Notes: generated by a model from the letters alone, not told the origin. Counted from the first letter of the stretch, positions 1 to 9,000 are shown. The stretch: DNA of 45,699 bases from Alphaproteobacteria bacterium (GCA_018830445.1 JAHJSN010000187.1:1-45699); one strand, 5' to 3'. A program made the numbers and translations.

Positions 1-140
1 AACCTGAATGTCAGCCCGGAACAATGTCAGCCCGGAACACTCTCAGCCCGGAACACTTGGCAACCTTTTGATTGTGTTCTGGATTCACAAACATTTGACG
101 ACCTCCACCCGGGAATCAAATGTTTGATCCAGAACACTAG
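1..140. repeat. Palindromic modules A (partial) and B, copy 1
   Basis: Module A (here cut by the window edge) carries the unit CAGCCCGGAACA three times. Module B is a long hairpin: arm GTGTTCTGGAT pairs with ATCCAGAACAC and inner arm CAAACATTTGA pairs with TCAAATGTTTG, around a short loop containing CACCCGGGAA. The module ends in CTAG. The same A+B pair recurs at 22346, 27553 and 30495, and B alone at 39840. No transposase is seen, so this is a non-autonomous repeat. Similarity to miniature transposable elements is an inference. Confidence 0.85.
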
Positions 141-212
141 TGGCCTGTCTCGCCTAAATCGGTGTGCTGGCCGCAACCGCTGACGATTTAGGCGAGACCG
201 GAAGGCCACTAG
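137..212. repeat. Palindromic module D
   Basis: This 76-bp inverted repeat starts CTAGTGGCC and ends GGCCACTAG. Inner arms are GTCTCGCCTAAATCG and CGATTTAGGCGAGAC, around a loop of about 20 bases. It shares its first CTAG with the end of module B, so the two are joined at that tetranucleotide. Only a 9-base remnant of D is found again in the window, at 39827-39849 beside module C. Confidence 0.8.
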
Positions 213-224
213 CGAAAACAATGG

Positions 225-305
225 CTTAGTGTGGCGTTCAGCGCGCCTCAATTGACAACTCCTGTGCGGCACCAACAGGTCAATTAAGGCGCGACGCCAC
301 ACTAG
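225..305. repeat. Palindromic module C, copy 1
   Basis: An inverted repeat of about 80 bp begins TTAGTGTGGCGT and ends ACGCCACACTAG. Inner arms CGCGCCTCAATTGAC and GTCAATTAAGGCGCG pair imperfectly, and CCTGT/ACAGG close the tip. The spacer GCGAAAACAATGG between D and C is also kept in the second copy at 39744, where the block is inverted. The tract 306-369 beyond it shows nothing recognisable. Confidence 0.8.
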
Positions 306-369
306 AGGGTCGCTCCGGGCGGCCCTTTCGCTGCCTGATGCCAGTTTGCATTTTCAAATGAATTCTGCC

Positions 370-768
370 TCATTCCAGCCCCAGCCGCTTCCGTTCCGCG
401 TGGTAGGTTTCGCAGGGCGGAAATAGAGTCGGGACGGAACACTGCTGTTTGAGTTCGTCGCAAATATCAGCCACCTTGCTGGTGGTCGTGCCGGCGGCGC
501 ATTCGGCGGCGATGTAGCCCTTCATATAGCTGTTGAAAGCGTGCGGGCCCAGCGGGTGCGAGTGGGTGTAGCCGATCGCTCCGCCGACAACGACCAATCC
601 AACCAACCAGGCGAGAAGCGTCCGGCCGATAACCCAGCCGCGTTTCGATAGCCGGACCCACGCCGGCTTGATCAAGCCGGCCACCAAGTGCAGTGCGCCC
701 AACAGCACGCAGAGCAGGAAGAACCCCTGCGCGACGGTCTGGATCAAGACGAGAGTGTCGTAGGTCAT
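370..768 (-). CDS. small hypothetical membrane protein
   Basis: A 132-residue protein of unknown family. Residues about 7-32 (hydrophobic, ending LVAGLIKP) and 47-68 (LLAWLVGLVVVGGAIGY) are likely membrane spans. The C-terminal 60 residues are polar and hold four cysteines (AAEC, DIC, QQC, PPC), which could form disulfides if that part faces the periplasm. The ATG is preceded by GAGAGG at a suitable distance. It stands alone between the repeat mosaic and a gene-poor tract, so context gives no function. The coding call is supported by the hydrophobic pattern and the ribosome site, not by a recognised homologue. Confidence 0.6.
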   Translation of the reverse strand: MTYDTLVLIQTVAQGFFLLCVLLGALHLVAGLIKPAWVRLSKRGWVIGRTLLAWLVGLVVVGGAIGYTHSHPLGPHAFNSYMKGYIAAECAAGTTTSKVADICDELKQQCSVPTLFPPCETYHAERKRLGLE

Positions 769-1144
769 CGGTTATCCTCTCTTCGCCACATCTCATTTTA
801 CGCTCTGGGACCGGCAGCGCGGCGACATATTCTCCCTTTCAGACTAACAGCGAAAGCCACACGGACATTGGTCTGAATGTCTTTGGACGTTCGACCCTGA
901 AATCGCCAGACCTGAAGCCGTTGCGCGCCGACATGGCGTCGCGTTAATTTGCTAGGCGAGACACCCACACAGTTCAGGTGGTTGGCGCATAGACATTATG
1001 AAAAGTTCCAATTTCCCCAAATTGCAAGGCAGATTCCGGTGCTTTATCTACGCAAAGGGACCGGGAACTGAAACGGCCGCGAATGCCCCGACACATCCAC
1101 CCCGCGGGTGTTAGAGGTGTTTTGGTCACTGACGGTTTGGGGGG

Positions 1145-1212
1145 GCCCGCACTCGGATCTGTAACAATGGCAGCCCGCCACGGGCAGAGCCATTTGCGGT
1201 TCGGGTGCGGGC
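1145..1212. repeat. 68-bp imperfect hairpin
   Basis: GCCCGCAC at the left end pairs with GTGCGGGC at the right. Inside, ATGGC pairs with GCCAT and GCCCG with CGGGC around a 4-5 base tip. No T-run follows on either strand, so a simple terminator is unlikely. It lies next to a second, larger inverted repeat. Confidence 0.6.
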
Positions 1213-1235
1213 AAATTTTTTGCGCCTTCGTCCGC

Positions 1236-1363
1236 CAACACAAGCTTGGCGCAGTGTTGGGCAGGATGCCCAGACAGGTCGTCTTTGCTCCACACTTCCT
1301 TTGCTCAACACCTGTTTGCCCAACATTCGGCGAGCCGATGTTGGAGCGCGCAAGCTTGTGTTG
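1236..1363. repeat. 128-bp long inverted repeat
   Basis: The outer arms CAACACAAGCTTG (left) and CAAGCTTGTGTTG (right) match perfectly. An inner pair, TGTTGGGCA and TGCCCAACA, lies about 20 bases further in. The overall form is a long cruciform-like palindrome of the size of a miniature inverted-repeat element. Only one copy was seen in the window. Confidence 0.65.
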
Positions 1364-1507
1364 ACGGTCTAAAGTCGTGTGGAAGCGGCAAATTACTGCT
1401 GTTCAGCAGTGAGCCGTGAGCATGGTGTGTGGCGGGGCGAGCCCCCCCAATCAAGCGGACCGCAGGTGGCCGGCCCAATACGGCTTCAGCAAGTGTTGAA
1501 AAGCCAA

Positions 1508-2479
1508 TCAGCCGCCCCAGAGCGTGATCGCGGCGGGACCCAGGATCACGACGAAAAGAACCGGCAGGAAGAACAGGATCATCGGCACGGTCAGTTTCGG
1601 CGGCAGGGCGGCAGCCTTCTTTTCGGCTTCCGACATGCGGATATCGCGGTTTTCCTTGGCCATGACGCGCAACGCCTGAGACACCGGTGTGCCGTAGCGT
1701 TCAGCCTGGATGAGCGCCGTCGCGACGGCCTTCACGCCGGGGATGCCGGTGCGCTTGCCGAGGTTTTCGAACGCCAGGCGGCGTTCCTGAAGGTAGGACA
1801 ATTCGGCGGTCGTCAGCGAAAGCTCTTCGGCCAGTTCAAGAGAGGTCGCCATGACCTCCTTCGACACCTTGCCGAACGCGGCTTCGACCGACATGCCCGA
1901 CTGCACGCAGATGAGCAGCATGTCGAGCGAATCGGGGAACGCCTGCTTGATCGCCTGCTGGCGCTTTTGCACCATATTCACGATGAAGACGTTGGGCAGA
2001 TAGTAACCGATGACGCCCGCGATGACGGCGAAGAACACCTTGACCGGCGGCGGGTAGGACAACTCGGCTACCACGAACATGTAGAAGAGGGCGCCGAAGA
2101 AAACGATGAAGGGCATGGCGAGGCGGAAGAACATGTAGGTGACGAGTGGCGCCTGGCCGCGCAGGCCGGCCATCTTCAGCTTGGTCCGCACCTCTTCGGA
2201 GTCGAAATGCTTGCGCAGGTTGAGCTGATCAACGATCTGCTGCATGTAGCCCTTCGGGGCCTGGCGAAGGTTGGCACCGGGACGTTCGGCGGCCAGTTCA
2301 GCCATCCGCTGAGCCCGCATCTTGTCGCGCTCGGTGGCCATGACCTTCATGCGCTGGCTCATGCGGTCGCTCGACATGATCGGAATCGCGATCGTGATCA
2401 CCGTTGCAAAGGCCGATACTGCCGCAAGCAGCGTGATGAGGAACTGCGGCCGCATGACTGTGTCGATGAATTCCATCAT
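1508..2479 (-). CDS. tadC: Tad pilus inner-membrane platform protein TadC
   Basis: TadC is one of two GspF/PilC-type membrane proteins that form the inner-membrane platform on which the Flp pilus is built. The product is 323 residues from the chosen ATG, the usual TadC length. It has an N-terminal span (LITLLAAVSAFATVITIAI), a central hairpin (near FFRLAMPFIVFFGALFYMF and VFFAVIAGVIGYYLPNVFI), the T2SSF domain with PDSLDMLLICVQSGMS, and a C-terminal span ending GPAAITLWGG. A GTG 17 codons upstream also opens the frame, but its extension is polar and lacks a ribosome site. It is the last gene of the cpa/tad run, 65 bases after tadB. Confidence 0.9.
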   Translation of the reverse strand: MMEFIDTVMRPQFLITLLAAVSAFATVITIAIPIMSSDRMSQRMKVMATERDKMRAQRMAELAAERPGANLRQAPKGYMQQIVDQLNLRKHFDSEEVRTKLKMAGLRGQAPLVTYMFFRLAMPFIVFFGALFYMFVVAELSYPPPVKVFFAVIAGVIGYYLPNVFIVNMVQKRQQAIKQAFPDSLDMLLICVQSGMSVEAAFGKVSKEVMATSLELAEELSLTTAELSYLQERRLAFENLGKRTGIPGVKAVATALIQAERYGTPVSQALRVMAKENRDIRMSEAEKKAAALPPKLTVPMILFFLPVLFVVILGPAAITLWGG

Positions 2480-2544
2480 GGCGATTTCGACGTCCTTCGT
2501 CCGTGTCGAGAGGCGGCCCGCACGAGCCACCGGTGGAGTTCAAG

Positions 2545-3540
2545 TCAGTACTTGAAATTGATCATCTTCTGCATCACGAGCACGCCGCAACCCATCCAGA
2601 ACAGGCCGACACCGATCATGAAGTGTCCCATCTTGGTCGTCAGCAGCGGCATGATATAGTCAGGCGACGACAAGTAGACCATGATCATCACGCCTGGCGG
2701 CAGAGAGGCGAGCACGGCAGCAGAAGCGGTGGCTTCAGCCGACAGCGCCTTCACCTTCATGGCCATGCGAATGCGCGAACGCAGCACTTCGGACAGGTTG
2801 CCGAGCGCTTCGGACAGGTTGCCGCCGGCCTGGGCTTGGATGCCGATAACGATCGTGAGAAAGCGGACTTCCGGCAGCGGCATGCGGTCGGCAAGTCGTT
2901 CGAGTGCTTCGCCGAGCGGAATGCCGACGCGTTGCTGTTCGACGACTTCCCTGAATTCGGAGGCAATCGGCTCGGGGCTTTCGCGGGCGACGATCTGAAG
3001 ACATTCGTTGAGCGGCAGACCGGACTTCACACCACGGACCACAACGTCAAGCGAGTTGGCCATTTCAGCGAGGAACTTCTGCTGGCGCTTTTTGGTCAGC
3101 TTGCCCAGCATCCAGCGCGGCACGCCGAACATTCCAACGAATCCGGAAACCATCGCGGCTACGTGGGTCAGTAGCGAGCTTTCGAGAGACAGAACGACGG
3201 TCACCACACACACCGCACCAAAGACGGCGCTGGTAATCCAGAACGCCTGTGGCGTCATCTTGAGACCGGCGCGCTGCAGGCGCAGTCGAAGATTGATCTT
3301 CTCCTTCTGCTTCTGGCGGTCTTCGAGCTCCTTCAGCTTGTCGGAAACCTGCTTGCGCCGGTTCGCTGCATTATCGGCAGCGCTGCGCGAGGCTACCTTC
3401 ACCTGGCGGTTCTCGGTCACGCTCGCCATGCGCTTCTCGGCGGACTTGTCGGCGCCGAATATCGGGTAGATCAGCGTGAAAATCAGTGCCGAAACGGCGA
3501 TGGCGCCGAACAGGGGAAACAGAAGATCGGGACTAGCCAT
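2545..3540 (-). CDS. tadB: Tad pilus inner-membrane platform protein TadB
   Basis: TadB is the partner of TadC in the inner-membrane assembly platform and receives force from the CpaF ATPase. The product is 331 residues: an N-terminal span, a lysine/glutamate-rich cytoplasmic stretch (about 40-90), two spans near residues 100-150, and a T2SSF domain with MANSLDVVVRGVKSGLPLNE, then a C-terminal span. The chosen ATG (ATGGCTAG) overlaps the TAG stop of cpaF, which suggests translational coupling, and AGGTG lies about 8 bases upstream. A GTG three codons earlier is possible but less well placed. Confidence 0.92.
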   Translation of the reverse strand: MASPDLLFPLFGAIAVSALIFTLIYPIFGADKSAEKRMASVTENRQVKVASRSAADNAANRRKQVSDKLKELEDRQKQKEKINLRLRLQRAGLKMTPQAFWITSAVFGAVCVVTVVLSLESSLLTHVAAMVSGFVGMFGVPRWMLGKLTKKRQQKFLAEMANSLDVVVRGVKSGLPLNECLQIVARESPEPIASEFREVVEQQRVGIPLGEALERLADRMPLPEVRFLTIVIGIQAQAGGNLSEALGNLSEVLRSRIRMAMKVKALSAEATASAAVLASLPPGVMIMVYLSSPDYIMPLLTTKMGHFMIGVGLFWMGCGVLVMQKMINFKY

Positions 3541-5026
3541 TGGCTTCACCTATTGGGTTGCCGTGTTCGTCGTAGACCTCGGAGGCGGACAGGGCCTCAG
3601 CGAGACGATCGGTCTCGCCGTAGTAGCTGGCCCGTTCCCACAATGCCGGACGCGAAATGCCGGTCGAGCGGTGGCGTCCGATCAGCTTGCCGTTCGCATC
3701 TTCGCCGGTGATCTCGTAGAGGATGAGGTTTTGCAGCGTCACGACTTCGCCTTCCATGCCCATCACCTCGGTGATGTGCGTGATCTTGCGGGTACCGTCG
3801 CGCAGACGGGATGCCTGAACGATGATGTCGACGGAGCCGACGATCATTTCGCGGATCGTCTTCACCGGAAGGGCGAAACCGCCCATCATGATCATCGATT
3901 CAAGACGTGAGATCGCTTCGCGCGGGGAGTTGGAGTGGAGCGTTCCCATCGAGCCGTCGTGGCCGGTGTTCATAGCCTGCAGAAGGTCGAAGGCCTCGGG
4001 GCCGCGGACTTCGCCGACGATGATGCGTTCGGGACGCATACGCAGACAGTTCTTGACGAGTGCGCGCATGGTGATCTCGCCCTCGCCTTCGAGGTTGGGC
4101 GGACGGGTTTCGAGGCGCACGACGTGGGGCTGCTGGAGCTGGAGTTCGGCGGAGTCTTCGCAGGTAATGATGCGCTCGTCGGAGTCGATCGAACCGGTCA
4201 TACAGTTGAGAAGTGTCGTCTTGCCGGAACCCGTACCGCCGGAGATCAGGACGTTGCAGCGGACGCGGCCGATGATCTCCAGAATGGTCTTGGCTTCAGG
4301 CGTGATCGAGCCGAACTTGACGAGTTGCTCGAGCTTCAGCTTGTCCTTCTTGAACTTTCGAATCGTCAATGCGGCGCCGTCGATGGCCAGCGGCGGGGCG
4401 ATGACGTTGACACGGGAACCGTCCGGCAGGCGCGCGTCGCATATCGGGCTCGATTCATCGACGCGTCGGCCGACCTGGCTCACGATCCGCTGGCAGATAT
4501 TCATCAGCTGCGTATTGTCGGCAAAGCGCACGCCGGTCTTCTGGACCTTGCCGTTGACTTCGATAAAGGTCGTCGAGGCACCGTTGACCATGATGTCGGC
4601 GATGTCGTCGCGGGCCAGAAGCGGCTCCAGCGGACCGTAGCCGAGCACGTCGTTACAAATGTCTTCGAGCAGTTCCTCCTGCTCGGCAATCGACATGACG
4701 ACGTTCTTGAGCTGGATGATCTCACTGACGATATCGCGGATCTCTTCGCGAGCGGCGACGGAGTCGAGCTTGGAAAGCTGCGTCAGGTCGATGGTGTCGA
4801 TCAGTGCGTTGAAGACCGTCGTCTTGACGTCGTAATAGTCTTCCGAATGCGACCGCTGCTTTTCGGCCTCCGGCTTGGCAGCCGCCGGCGGTGCCTTGGC
4901 GGCCGGGGATGGCTGCGGCGCACTCTGGGCCGGCGAGGATGCCGAAGCTCCAGCTGCCGGTGCGGCGACCGGCTTGGGTGCCTTGGTCGCTACGCTCGAA
5001 GGATCGTTCGTGCGTTTGCCGAACAT
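3533..5026 (-). CDS. cpaF: Tad pilus assembly ATPase CpaF/TadA
   Basis: This secretion-type hexameric ATPase powers Flp pilus assembly at the cytoplasmic face of the inner membrane. It has 497 residues. The first ~60 are a low-complexity Ala/Pro linker typical of alphaproteobacterial CpaF. The ATPase core shows Walker A GGTGSGKTT (263-271), an Asp box (about 287-293), Walker B RIIVGEVRG (334-342) and the His box GHDGSMGTLHSN (355-366). All catalytic motifs are intact. The ATG follows GGAG by about 10 bases. The stop overlaps the tadB start, and a 215-base gap with a hairpin separates it from cpaE upstream. Confidence 0.96.
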   Translation of the reverse strand: MFGKRTNDPSSVATKAPKPVAAPAAGASASSPAQSAPQPSPAAKAPPAAAKPEAEKQRSHSEDYYDVKTTVFNALIDTIDLTQLSKLDSVAAREEIRDIVSEIIQLKNVVMSIAEQEELLEDICNDVLGYGPLEPLLARDDIADIMVNGASTTFIEVNGKVQKTGVRFADNTQLMNICQRIVSQVGRRVDESSPICDARLPDGSRVNVIAPPLAIDGAALTIRKFKKDKLKLEQLVKFGSITPEAKTILEIIGRVRCNVLISGGTGSGKTTLLNCMTGSIDSDERIITCEDSAELQLQQPHVVRLETRPPNLEGEGEITMRALVKNCLRMRPERIIVGEVRGPEAFDLLQAMNTGHDGSMGTLHSNSPREAISRLESMIMMGGFALPVKTIREMIVGSVDIIVQASRLRDGTRKITHITEVMGMEGEVVTLQNLILYEITGEDANGKLIGRHRSTGISRPALWERASYYGETDRLAEALSASEVYDEHGNPIGEANG

Positions 5027-5125
5027 TGCTCGCTCACTCCTAGAAGTCTTGCCTCGGTATTCGTCTCTATTATGAGAGAGAGTCCCTAAACATTCGTTTC
5101 CAAATGCTTCTTATGGGGACTCAGA

Positions 5126-5169
5126 AGCCCGCCTGTTCGCTCGTTCGTGAAAGCGTCCGCAGGCGGGCT
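5126..5169 (-). terminator. hairpin between cpaE and cpaF
   Basis: AGCCCGCCTG and CAGGCGGGCT form a perfect 10-bp stem with a ~24-base loop, in the 215-base gap downstream of cpaE and upstream of cpaF. Read on the minus strand it is followed by TCTGAGTCCCC rather than a clean T-run. It may therefore be a weak terminator, an attenuator or an RNA-stability hairpin that lowers expression of the distal genes. Confidence 0.4.
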
Positions 5170-5241
5170 CCAGTTTGTCGTACGGCACCAGTGAGACGGG
5201 GATGAACCGTTGCGATTGCAGCCGCCAATGCCCGCCGTGGT

Positions 5242-6555
5242 TCACGCCCGCTTGAGTTTCAGTTTATCAAGGAAGCCCAATGCGGATTTCTTCTCCGGGC
5301 GGGCTTCCTGGCGGTGGGCGACGGTCATCGCGATATCGCGCAGGATGGACGCTGCCTTCGCCTTGGGATTCAACTCCTCGATCATCTGACCGTTGTTGGA
5401 GGCCTGGCCGAAGGTTTCCGCATCGAATTCGATTTCAGCGGTGACCTTGATGTCAAGCGCCTGCTCGAAGTCGCGCGCGGTGATCTCGGGCCGCTTGGGC
5501 ATCTTCGTCATGTTGAGTACGAGATGCGGCCTGTTATCGTTCTTGCGGGTCTGTTTCAGCAGATCGATGATGTTCTTTGCGTTGCGCAGGTTGGCCAGAT
5601 CAGGCACTGCCGTTATCACAACTTCGTCGGCCTGCAGCAGCAGGCGCTTCGACCAGGCGGTCCAGACATGCGGCAGGTCGAGTGTCACATATGGCACGTT
5701 CTGGCGGACGACATCGACGACCGTTTCGCAGGCGTCCACCTGAAGATCGTAGTCGCGCTCGAGGATAACCGGGGCGGCAAATATCGACAGGTGCTCGGAG
5801 CACTTGGTGAGAAGCCGGTCGAGTAGAACCTCGTCGAGTCGCTCGGGGCTCGAGAGCGCTTCGGCGATACCCTGGACGGGGTCCTGATTGAAGTCGAGAC
5901 CGGTTGTTCCGAAAGCCAGATCGAGATCAGCGATGACGAGATCGGATTGCAGGACTTCGGAGAGGATCCAGGATGCGTTATGGCAGATGGTCGAGGAGCC
6001 GACCCCACCCTTGGCGCCGATGAAGGCATAAACCTTGCCGACAGGGTCCGACGTTGGATCGTTATAAAGATTGGAGATGCTCTCCATGAGATCGAGCGGG
6101 GCAATTGGCGCAATAAGGTACTCGCTGACGCCACGCTTCAGAAGTTCGCGATAAAGGATCACTTCGTTGATGTGACCGATGACGACAACCTTGGTGCCGG
6201 CATCGCAGTGCTCGGCGAGCATGTCGAGTTCGGCAAGAAGCTGTTCGCGAGTCGCCGAGCACTCGATCACGATCAAGTTCGGTGTCGGGCTCTCCTGATA
6301 ATGGGCAACAGCAGCCGGCGTGCCGCCCATGTGGACCGAAACGTGCGTTTTCGACAAACGTCGATCCTCGGCAGCGGCCTGGACCGCCTGGGCCGAGCTT
6401 TCTGTTTCGCAGAAGGCCTGGATGGAGATACGCGGCACGGGGCGGGCGCGTTCGACGCTCCCGTCGCTGGCAGACTCGCCTCCGGCGGGGACCGTGGCAA
6501 CCTGCCGGCCAGCCAAGGCGACGTCGTCATGCATGTTTGCGGCTTCGTTGGACAT
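5242..6555 (-). CDS. cpaE: Tad pilus localisation ATPase CpaE/TadZ
   Basis: CpaE/TadZ is a MinD/ParA-like protein that places the pilus machine at its cell site. The product is 437 residues. The N-terminal ~150 residues form an atypical receiver-like domain (hydrophobic strands such as LIVIECSA and KVVVIGHINE). The C-terminal part is a P-loop domain with the deviant Walker A KGGVGSST, which carries Ser where MinD has the second Lys/Thr, as is usual in this family, and with DLDLAFG and TLDLPH strands. The ATG at 6555 has AGGA six bases upstream; the ATG two codons earlier sits too close to that site. It lies 17 bases after cpaD. Confidence 0.93.
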   Translation of the reverse strand: MSNEAANMHDDVALAGRQVATVPAGGESASDGSVERARPVPRISIQAFCETESSAQAVQAAAEDRRLSKTHVSVHMGGTPAAVAHYQESPTPNLIVIECSATREQLLAELDMLAEHCDAGTKVVVIGHINEVILYRELLKRGVSEYLIAPIAPLDLMESISNLYNDPTSDPVGKVYAFIGAKGGVGSSTICHNASWILSEVLQSDLVIADLDLAFGTTGLDFNQDPVQGIAEALSSPERLDEVLLDRLLTKCSEHLSIFAAPVILERDYDLQVDACETVVDVVRQNVPYVTLDLPHVWTAWSKRLLLQADEVVITAVPDLANLRNAKNIIDLLKQTRKNDNRPHLVLNMTKMPKRPEITARDFEQALDIKVTAEIEFDAETFGQASNNGQMIEELNPKAKAASILRDIAMTVAHRQEARPEKKSALGFLDKLKLKRA

Positions 6556-6572
6556 GATCATTCCTGCTCGAA

Positions 6573-7298
6573 TTAATTGGCGCTCTTGACCTTGACTTTT
6601 TCTTCTTCGGTCTTCTTCGCCCCGGTCGTCTCACCCTTGATGTACTTGTTCCAGATAACGTCGCGGCGCTCGGATGAACGCGAGGTCATTCCGCGGGGCT
6701 GAATGAGATCGGAAGCATTGGCTACCTGGGCAGCAAAGTTGCGCTGAGTCGCGCAGCCAAGGTTTGGGTAGGGGAGGTTGGCCGGCTCTTGCGCGAGATT
6801 GGTCGGCCACATGCCGCAATCTGGCGCCTCAGCGACGTATTTCATGTAGGACAGGCGGATCGGTGGCTGGGGGTCACCGTCGCTGTGGTAGGCTTCGACG
6901 TTGATGTCACCTTCGCCGGCACCTTCGCTTTCCAGGAGTGCGCGCACTTCCTGGACGGCCTGCATGGCGGCAACCTCGTTAGGCGACCCGCTCGGCGCTT
7001 GGACGATGACCCGTCCGCCGCCGGAACTCTGGGCGCGGAAGTGCGCGTAGAAATCGACGATCTCAGCGCGCTGGCGCGGCGACAATCCGGAGGAACCCCG
7101 ATTGATCCGCAACGGCAGAACCGTCGGTTCCTGGGACACCATGATGGGGTGGCGTTGTGACGGTTCGATCAGTGTCCAGCCCGCGACGCGGGAGCCTGGC
7201 TCGCTTCCGTGCATGCATCCACCCAGGGCGATTGCCGAGAGGGTTGCAGCCAGAACGAGCGAACCGCTGCGGAGTTCTCTTGCCTTGAAGTTCTTCAT
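6573..7298 (-). CDS. cpaD: Tad pilus lipoprotein CpaD
   Basis: CpaD is an outer-membrane-associated lipoprotein that works with the CpaC secretin. The product has 241 residues. It begins with a signal peptide ending in the lipobox LGGC (Cys28 would be lipidated). The body matches the CpaD family, with RHPIMVSQEPTVLPL followed by PRQRAEIVDF and a C-terminal PNLGCATQRNFAAQVANASD block. Its end is Lys/Glu-rich. The ATG has GAGGAG upstream, so the ten extra upstream codons were excluded. The downstream gap to cpaE is short, consistent with one transcript. Confidence 0.93.
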   Translation of the reverse strand: MKNFKARELRSGSLVLAATLSAIALGGCMHGSEPGSRVAGWTLIEPSQRHPIMVSQEPTVLPLRINRGSSGLSPRQRAEIVDFYAHFRAQSSGGGRVIVQAPSGSPNEVAAMQAVQEVRALLESEGAGEGDINVEAYHSDGDPQPPIRLSYMKYVAEAPDCGMWPTNLAQEPANLPYPNLGCATQRNFAAQVANASDLIQPRGMTSRSSERRDVIWNKYIKGETTGAKKTEEEKVKVKSAN

Positions 7299-7324
7299 TG
7301 TCTTTCTCCTCGTCCGCTGCCGGC

Positions 7325-8965
7325 TCATTCAACGATGAAACCGTAGTCACCCTTCAGTCCCCCATCGGGGATGGCGGTGCCGCGGCCGTAGATGCGGTTC
7401 ATGTGACCAAGGAAGTTCGCCTTCATGTCGGTTGCCTCAGCCAGACCGTCAGCCGGACGGGCCAGCTCCTTGGTCGAAGTCGGGCGAACCGCGAACGGCG
7501 TAACGATGACCACGAGTTCGGTTTCCTGGCGGATGAAGTCGCGCGAACGGAACAAAGTGCCGATGATCGGTACGTCCTTCAGACCGGGGAAGCCGTCGAC
7601 GTTCTGACGGGTATCCTCGGAAATGAGACCGGCAATCGCTAACGAGCCGCCGGAGGGCAATTCGACAGTCGAATTGGCCCGGCGGGTCTTGATGGCAGGG
7701 ATCTGGAGGCTGCCGATCTGAACCGCGCCCTGGTTGGAGAGCTCGGAGACTTCGGTTTCGATCTTCAGCGAGATGCGGCCCTCGGACATGACGTTCGGGG
7801 TGAACGCGACGCCGACACCGAATTCCTTGAAGATGACGCTGGTCTGGCCCTGGGAGTCGACAACGGGTATCGGGAACTCGCCACCTGCCAGGAACTTTGC
7901 CGTTTCACCGGAGACCGCTGTCAGGTTGGGCTCGGCAAGCGTCTTGATGAGACCGTTTCGCTCAAGGGCGCGCAAAGTGTAGGCGGCGCGCTGGTTGCCG
8001 GTGCCCCAGGAGCCCGCAATACCGGAGTTGCCAAATGGCAAGGTATCGTCGGAGCCACCGCTGCCGGCAAAGTTGTTGAAGAGCTGCAAAGGCTGCCCTG
8101 CGAGACCGGTTGCAAAGCCGGCCAACGGCAGGCCGCCAAGACCTTCACCGGTTGTCAGCGGCAGCGAGTTCTCGGTGAGAACGCCGGTGAGGAAGTTGCC
8201 AGAATTTATCTGCGCGCCGAGGTTGATGCCGAACTGCTTCAGGATCGAACGCTGGACTTCAGCCACGACGACACGGAGCATCACCTGCTCTTCGCCTTCG
8301 ACCTGCAGGAGGTTGATGACGACGCTTTCGCCATCCGTCTTCTCGAATTTCTTGACGGCGGTGCCTTCTGCGTTATCTCCACCCTTGGTTTCGAACTCGA
8401 CGGTGACGAACTGCTTGGCGATGTTCGAGGCACGGGCGGAATCGGCAGGAGCACGAACGCGGCCGGTCAGAACAACCGTCTGGTTGATCATTTCCACGCT
8501 GATCTTCCCGCCGGGGATGAGGCGATTGAGCATGGCTTCAAGGCCAGCGGTTTCGCGCTCCACGAAGAGTTCCAGCGTCGCAAACTGCTCGCCGTTATGG
8601 TCGAAGAAGAAGGCGTTCGCTTCACCGATGCGGCGGGCGAGCAGGAAGACCCTGTTCGAAGAGAGCACGACCGCGTCAACTGCCTGCGGGTTCGAAACCA
8701 TCACGTCTCGAACATCGCGGGGAAATTCGACCAGGACGGACTTGCCAAGACCGATGCGAATGTTGCGAGTGTAGGGCAACGCACTGGTGTCCGGAATGCG
8801 GACCAGTGAGTTGTGGTTCATCGGTCCCCGCGATTCGGCAGATTCGTCGCCGCCGCGGTGGCTTTGTGCGTTGGCGCTGTCAGAACCCAAGCCGGCGAGG
8901 GCAAGGAAAAGCGTCAGAGTTGCGACCAGGGCCAAGCCCCAGACGTTGGAAGTCCTGTCATACAT
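7325..8965 (-). CDS. cpaC: Tad pilus outer-membrane secretin CpaC/RcpA
   Basis: CpaC forms the outer-membrane channel through which the Flp pilus exits. The product is 546 residues. It has a signal peptide ending near SANAQ, an N-terminal pilus-assembly domain (about 65-135, containing IGLGKSVLVEFPRDV and VSNPQAVDAVVLSSN), a BON-like segment (about 140-190) and a C-terminal secretin domain (about 230-500) with EPNLTAVSGETAKFLAGGE and the late GSLAIAGLI and VPIIGTLFRS motifs. The ATG was preferred to a GTG six codons earlier. AAGAGG lies about 11 bases upstream. It sits between cpaB and cpaD. Confidence 0.95.
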   Translation of the reverse strand: MYDRTSNVWGLALVATLTLFLALAGLGSDSANAQSHRGGDESAESRGPMNHNSLVRIPDTSALPYTRNIRIGLGKSVLVEFPRDVRDVMVSNPQAVDAVVLSSNRVFLLARRIGEANAFFFDHNGEQFATLELFVERETAGLEAMLNRLIPGGKISVEMINQTVVLTGRVRAPADSARASNIAKQFVTVEFETKGGDNAEGTAVKKFEKTDGESVVINLLQVEGEEQVMLRVVVAEVQRSILKQFGINLGAQINSGNFLTGVLTENSLPLTTGEGLGGLPLAGFATGLAGQPLQLFNNFAGSGGSDDTLPFGNSGIAGSWGTGNQRAAYTLRALERNGLIKTLAEPNLTAVSGETAKFLAGGEFPIPVVDSQGQTSVIFKEFGVGVAFTPNVMSEGRISLKIETEVSELSNQGAVQIGSLQIPAIKTRRANSTVELPSGGSLAIAGLISEDTRQNVDGFPGLKDVPIIGTLFRSRDFIRQETELVVIVTPFAVRPTSTKELARPADGLAEATDMKANFLGHMNRIYGRGTAIPDGGLKGDYGFIVE

Positions 8966-9000
8966 CGTTTTCAGCCTCTTCACGAGCTACACACAGGCGA

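Larger units (their letters stand above)
769..1507. other. gene-poor intergenic tract with two hairpins
   Basis: No convincing gene is seen in these ~740 bases downstream of tadC. Open frames here are short, overlap on both strands and lack ribosome sites. The tract does hold two inverted repeats, listed separately (1145-1212 and 1236-1363). Neither shares the CTAGTG ends of modules A-E. Confidence 0.6.

Noticed and set aside
27-302. Open frames within the palindromic mosaic
   Set aside because: They run through hairpin arms, appear in several copies only because the repeat does, and carry no family features.
1379-2659. 426-codon plus-strand frame opposite tadC/tadB, and similar long antisense frames across the window
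   Set aside because: The opposite strand encodes clearly recognisable proteins; such shadows are common in GC-rich coding DNA.
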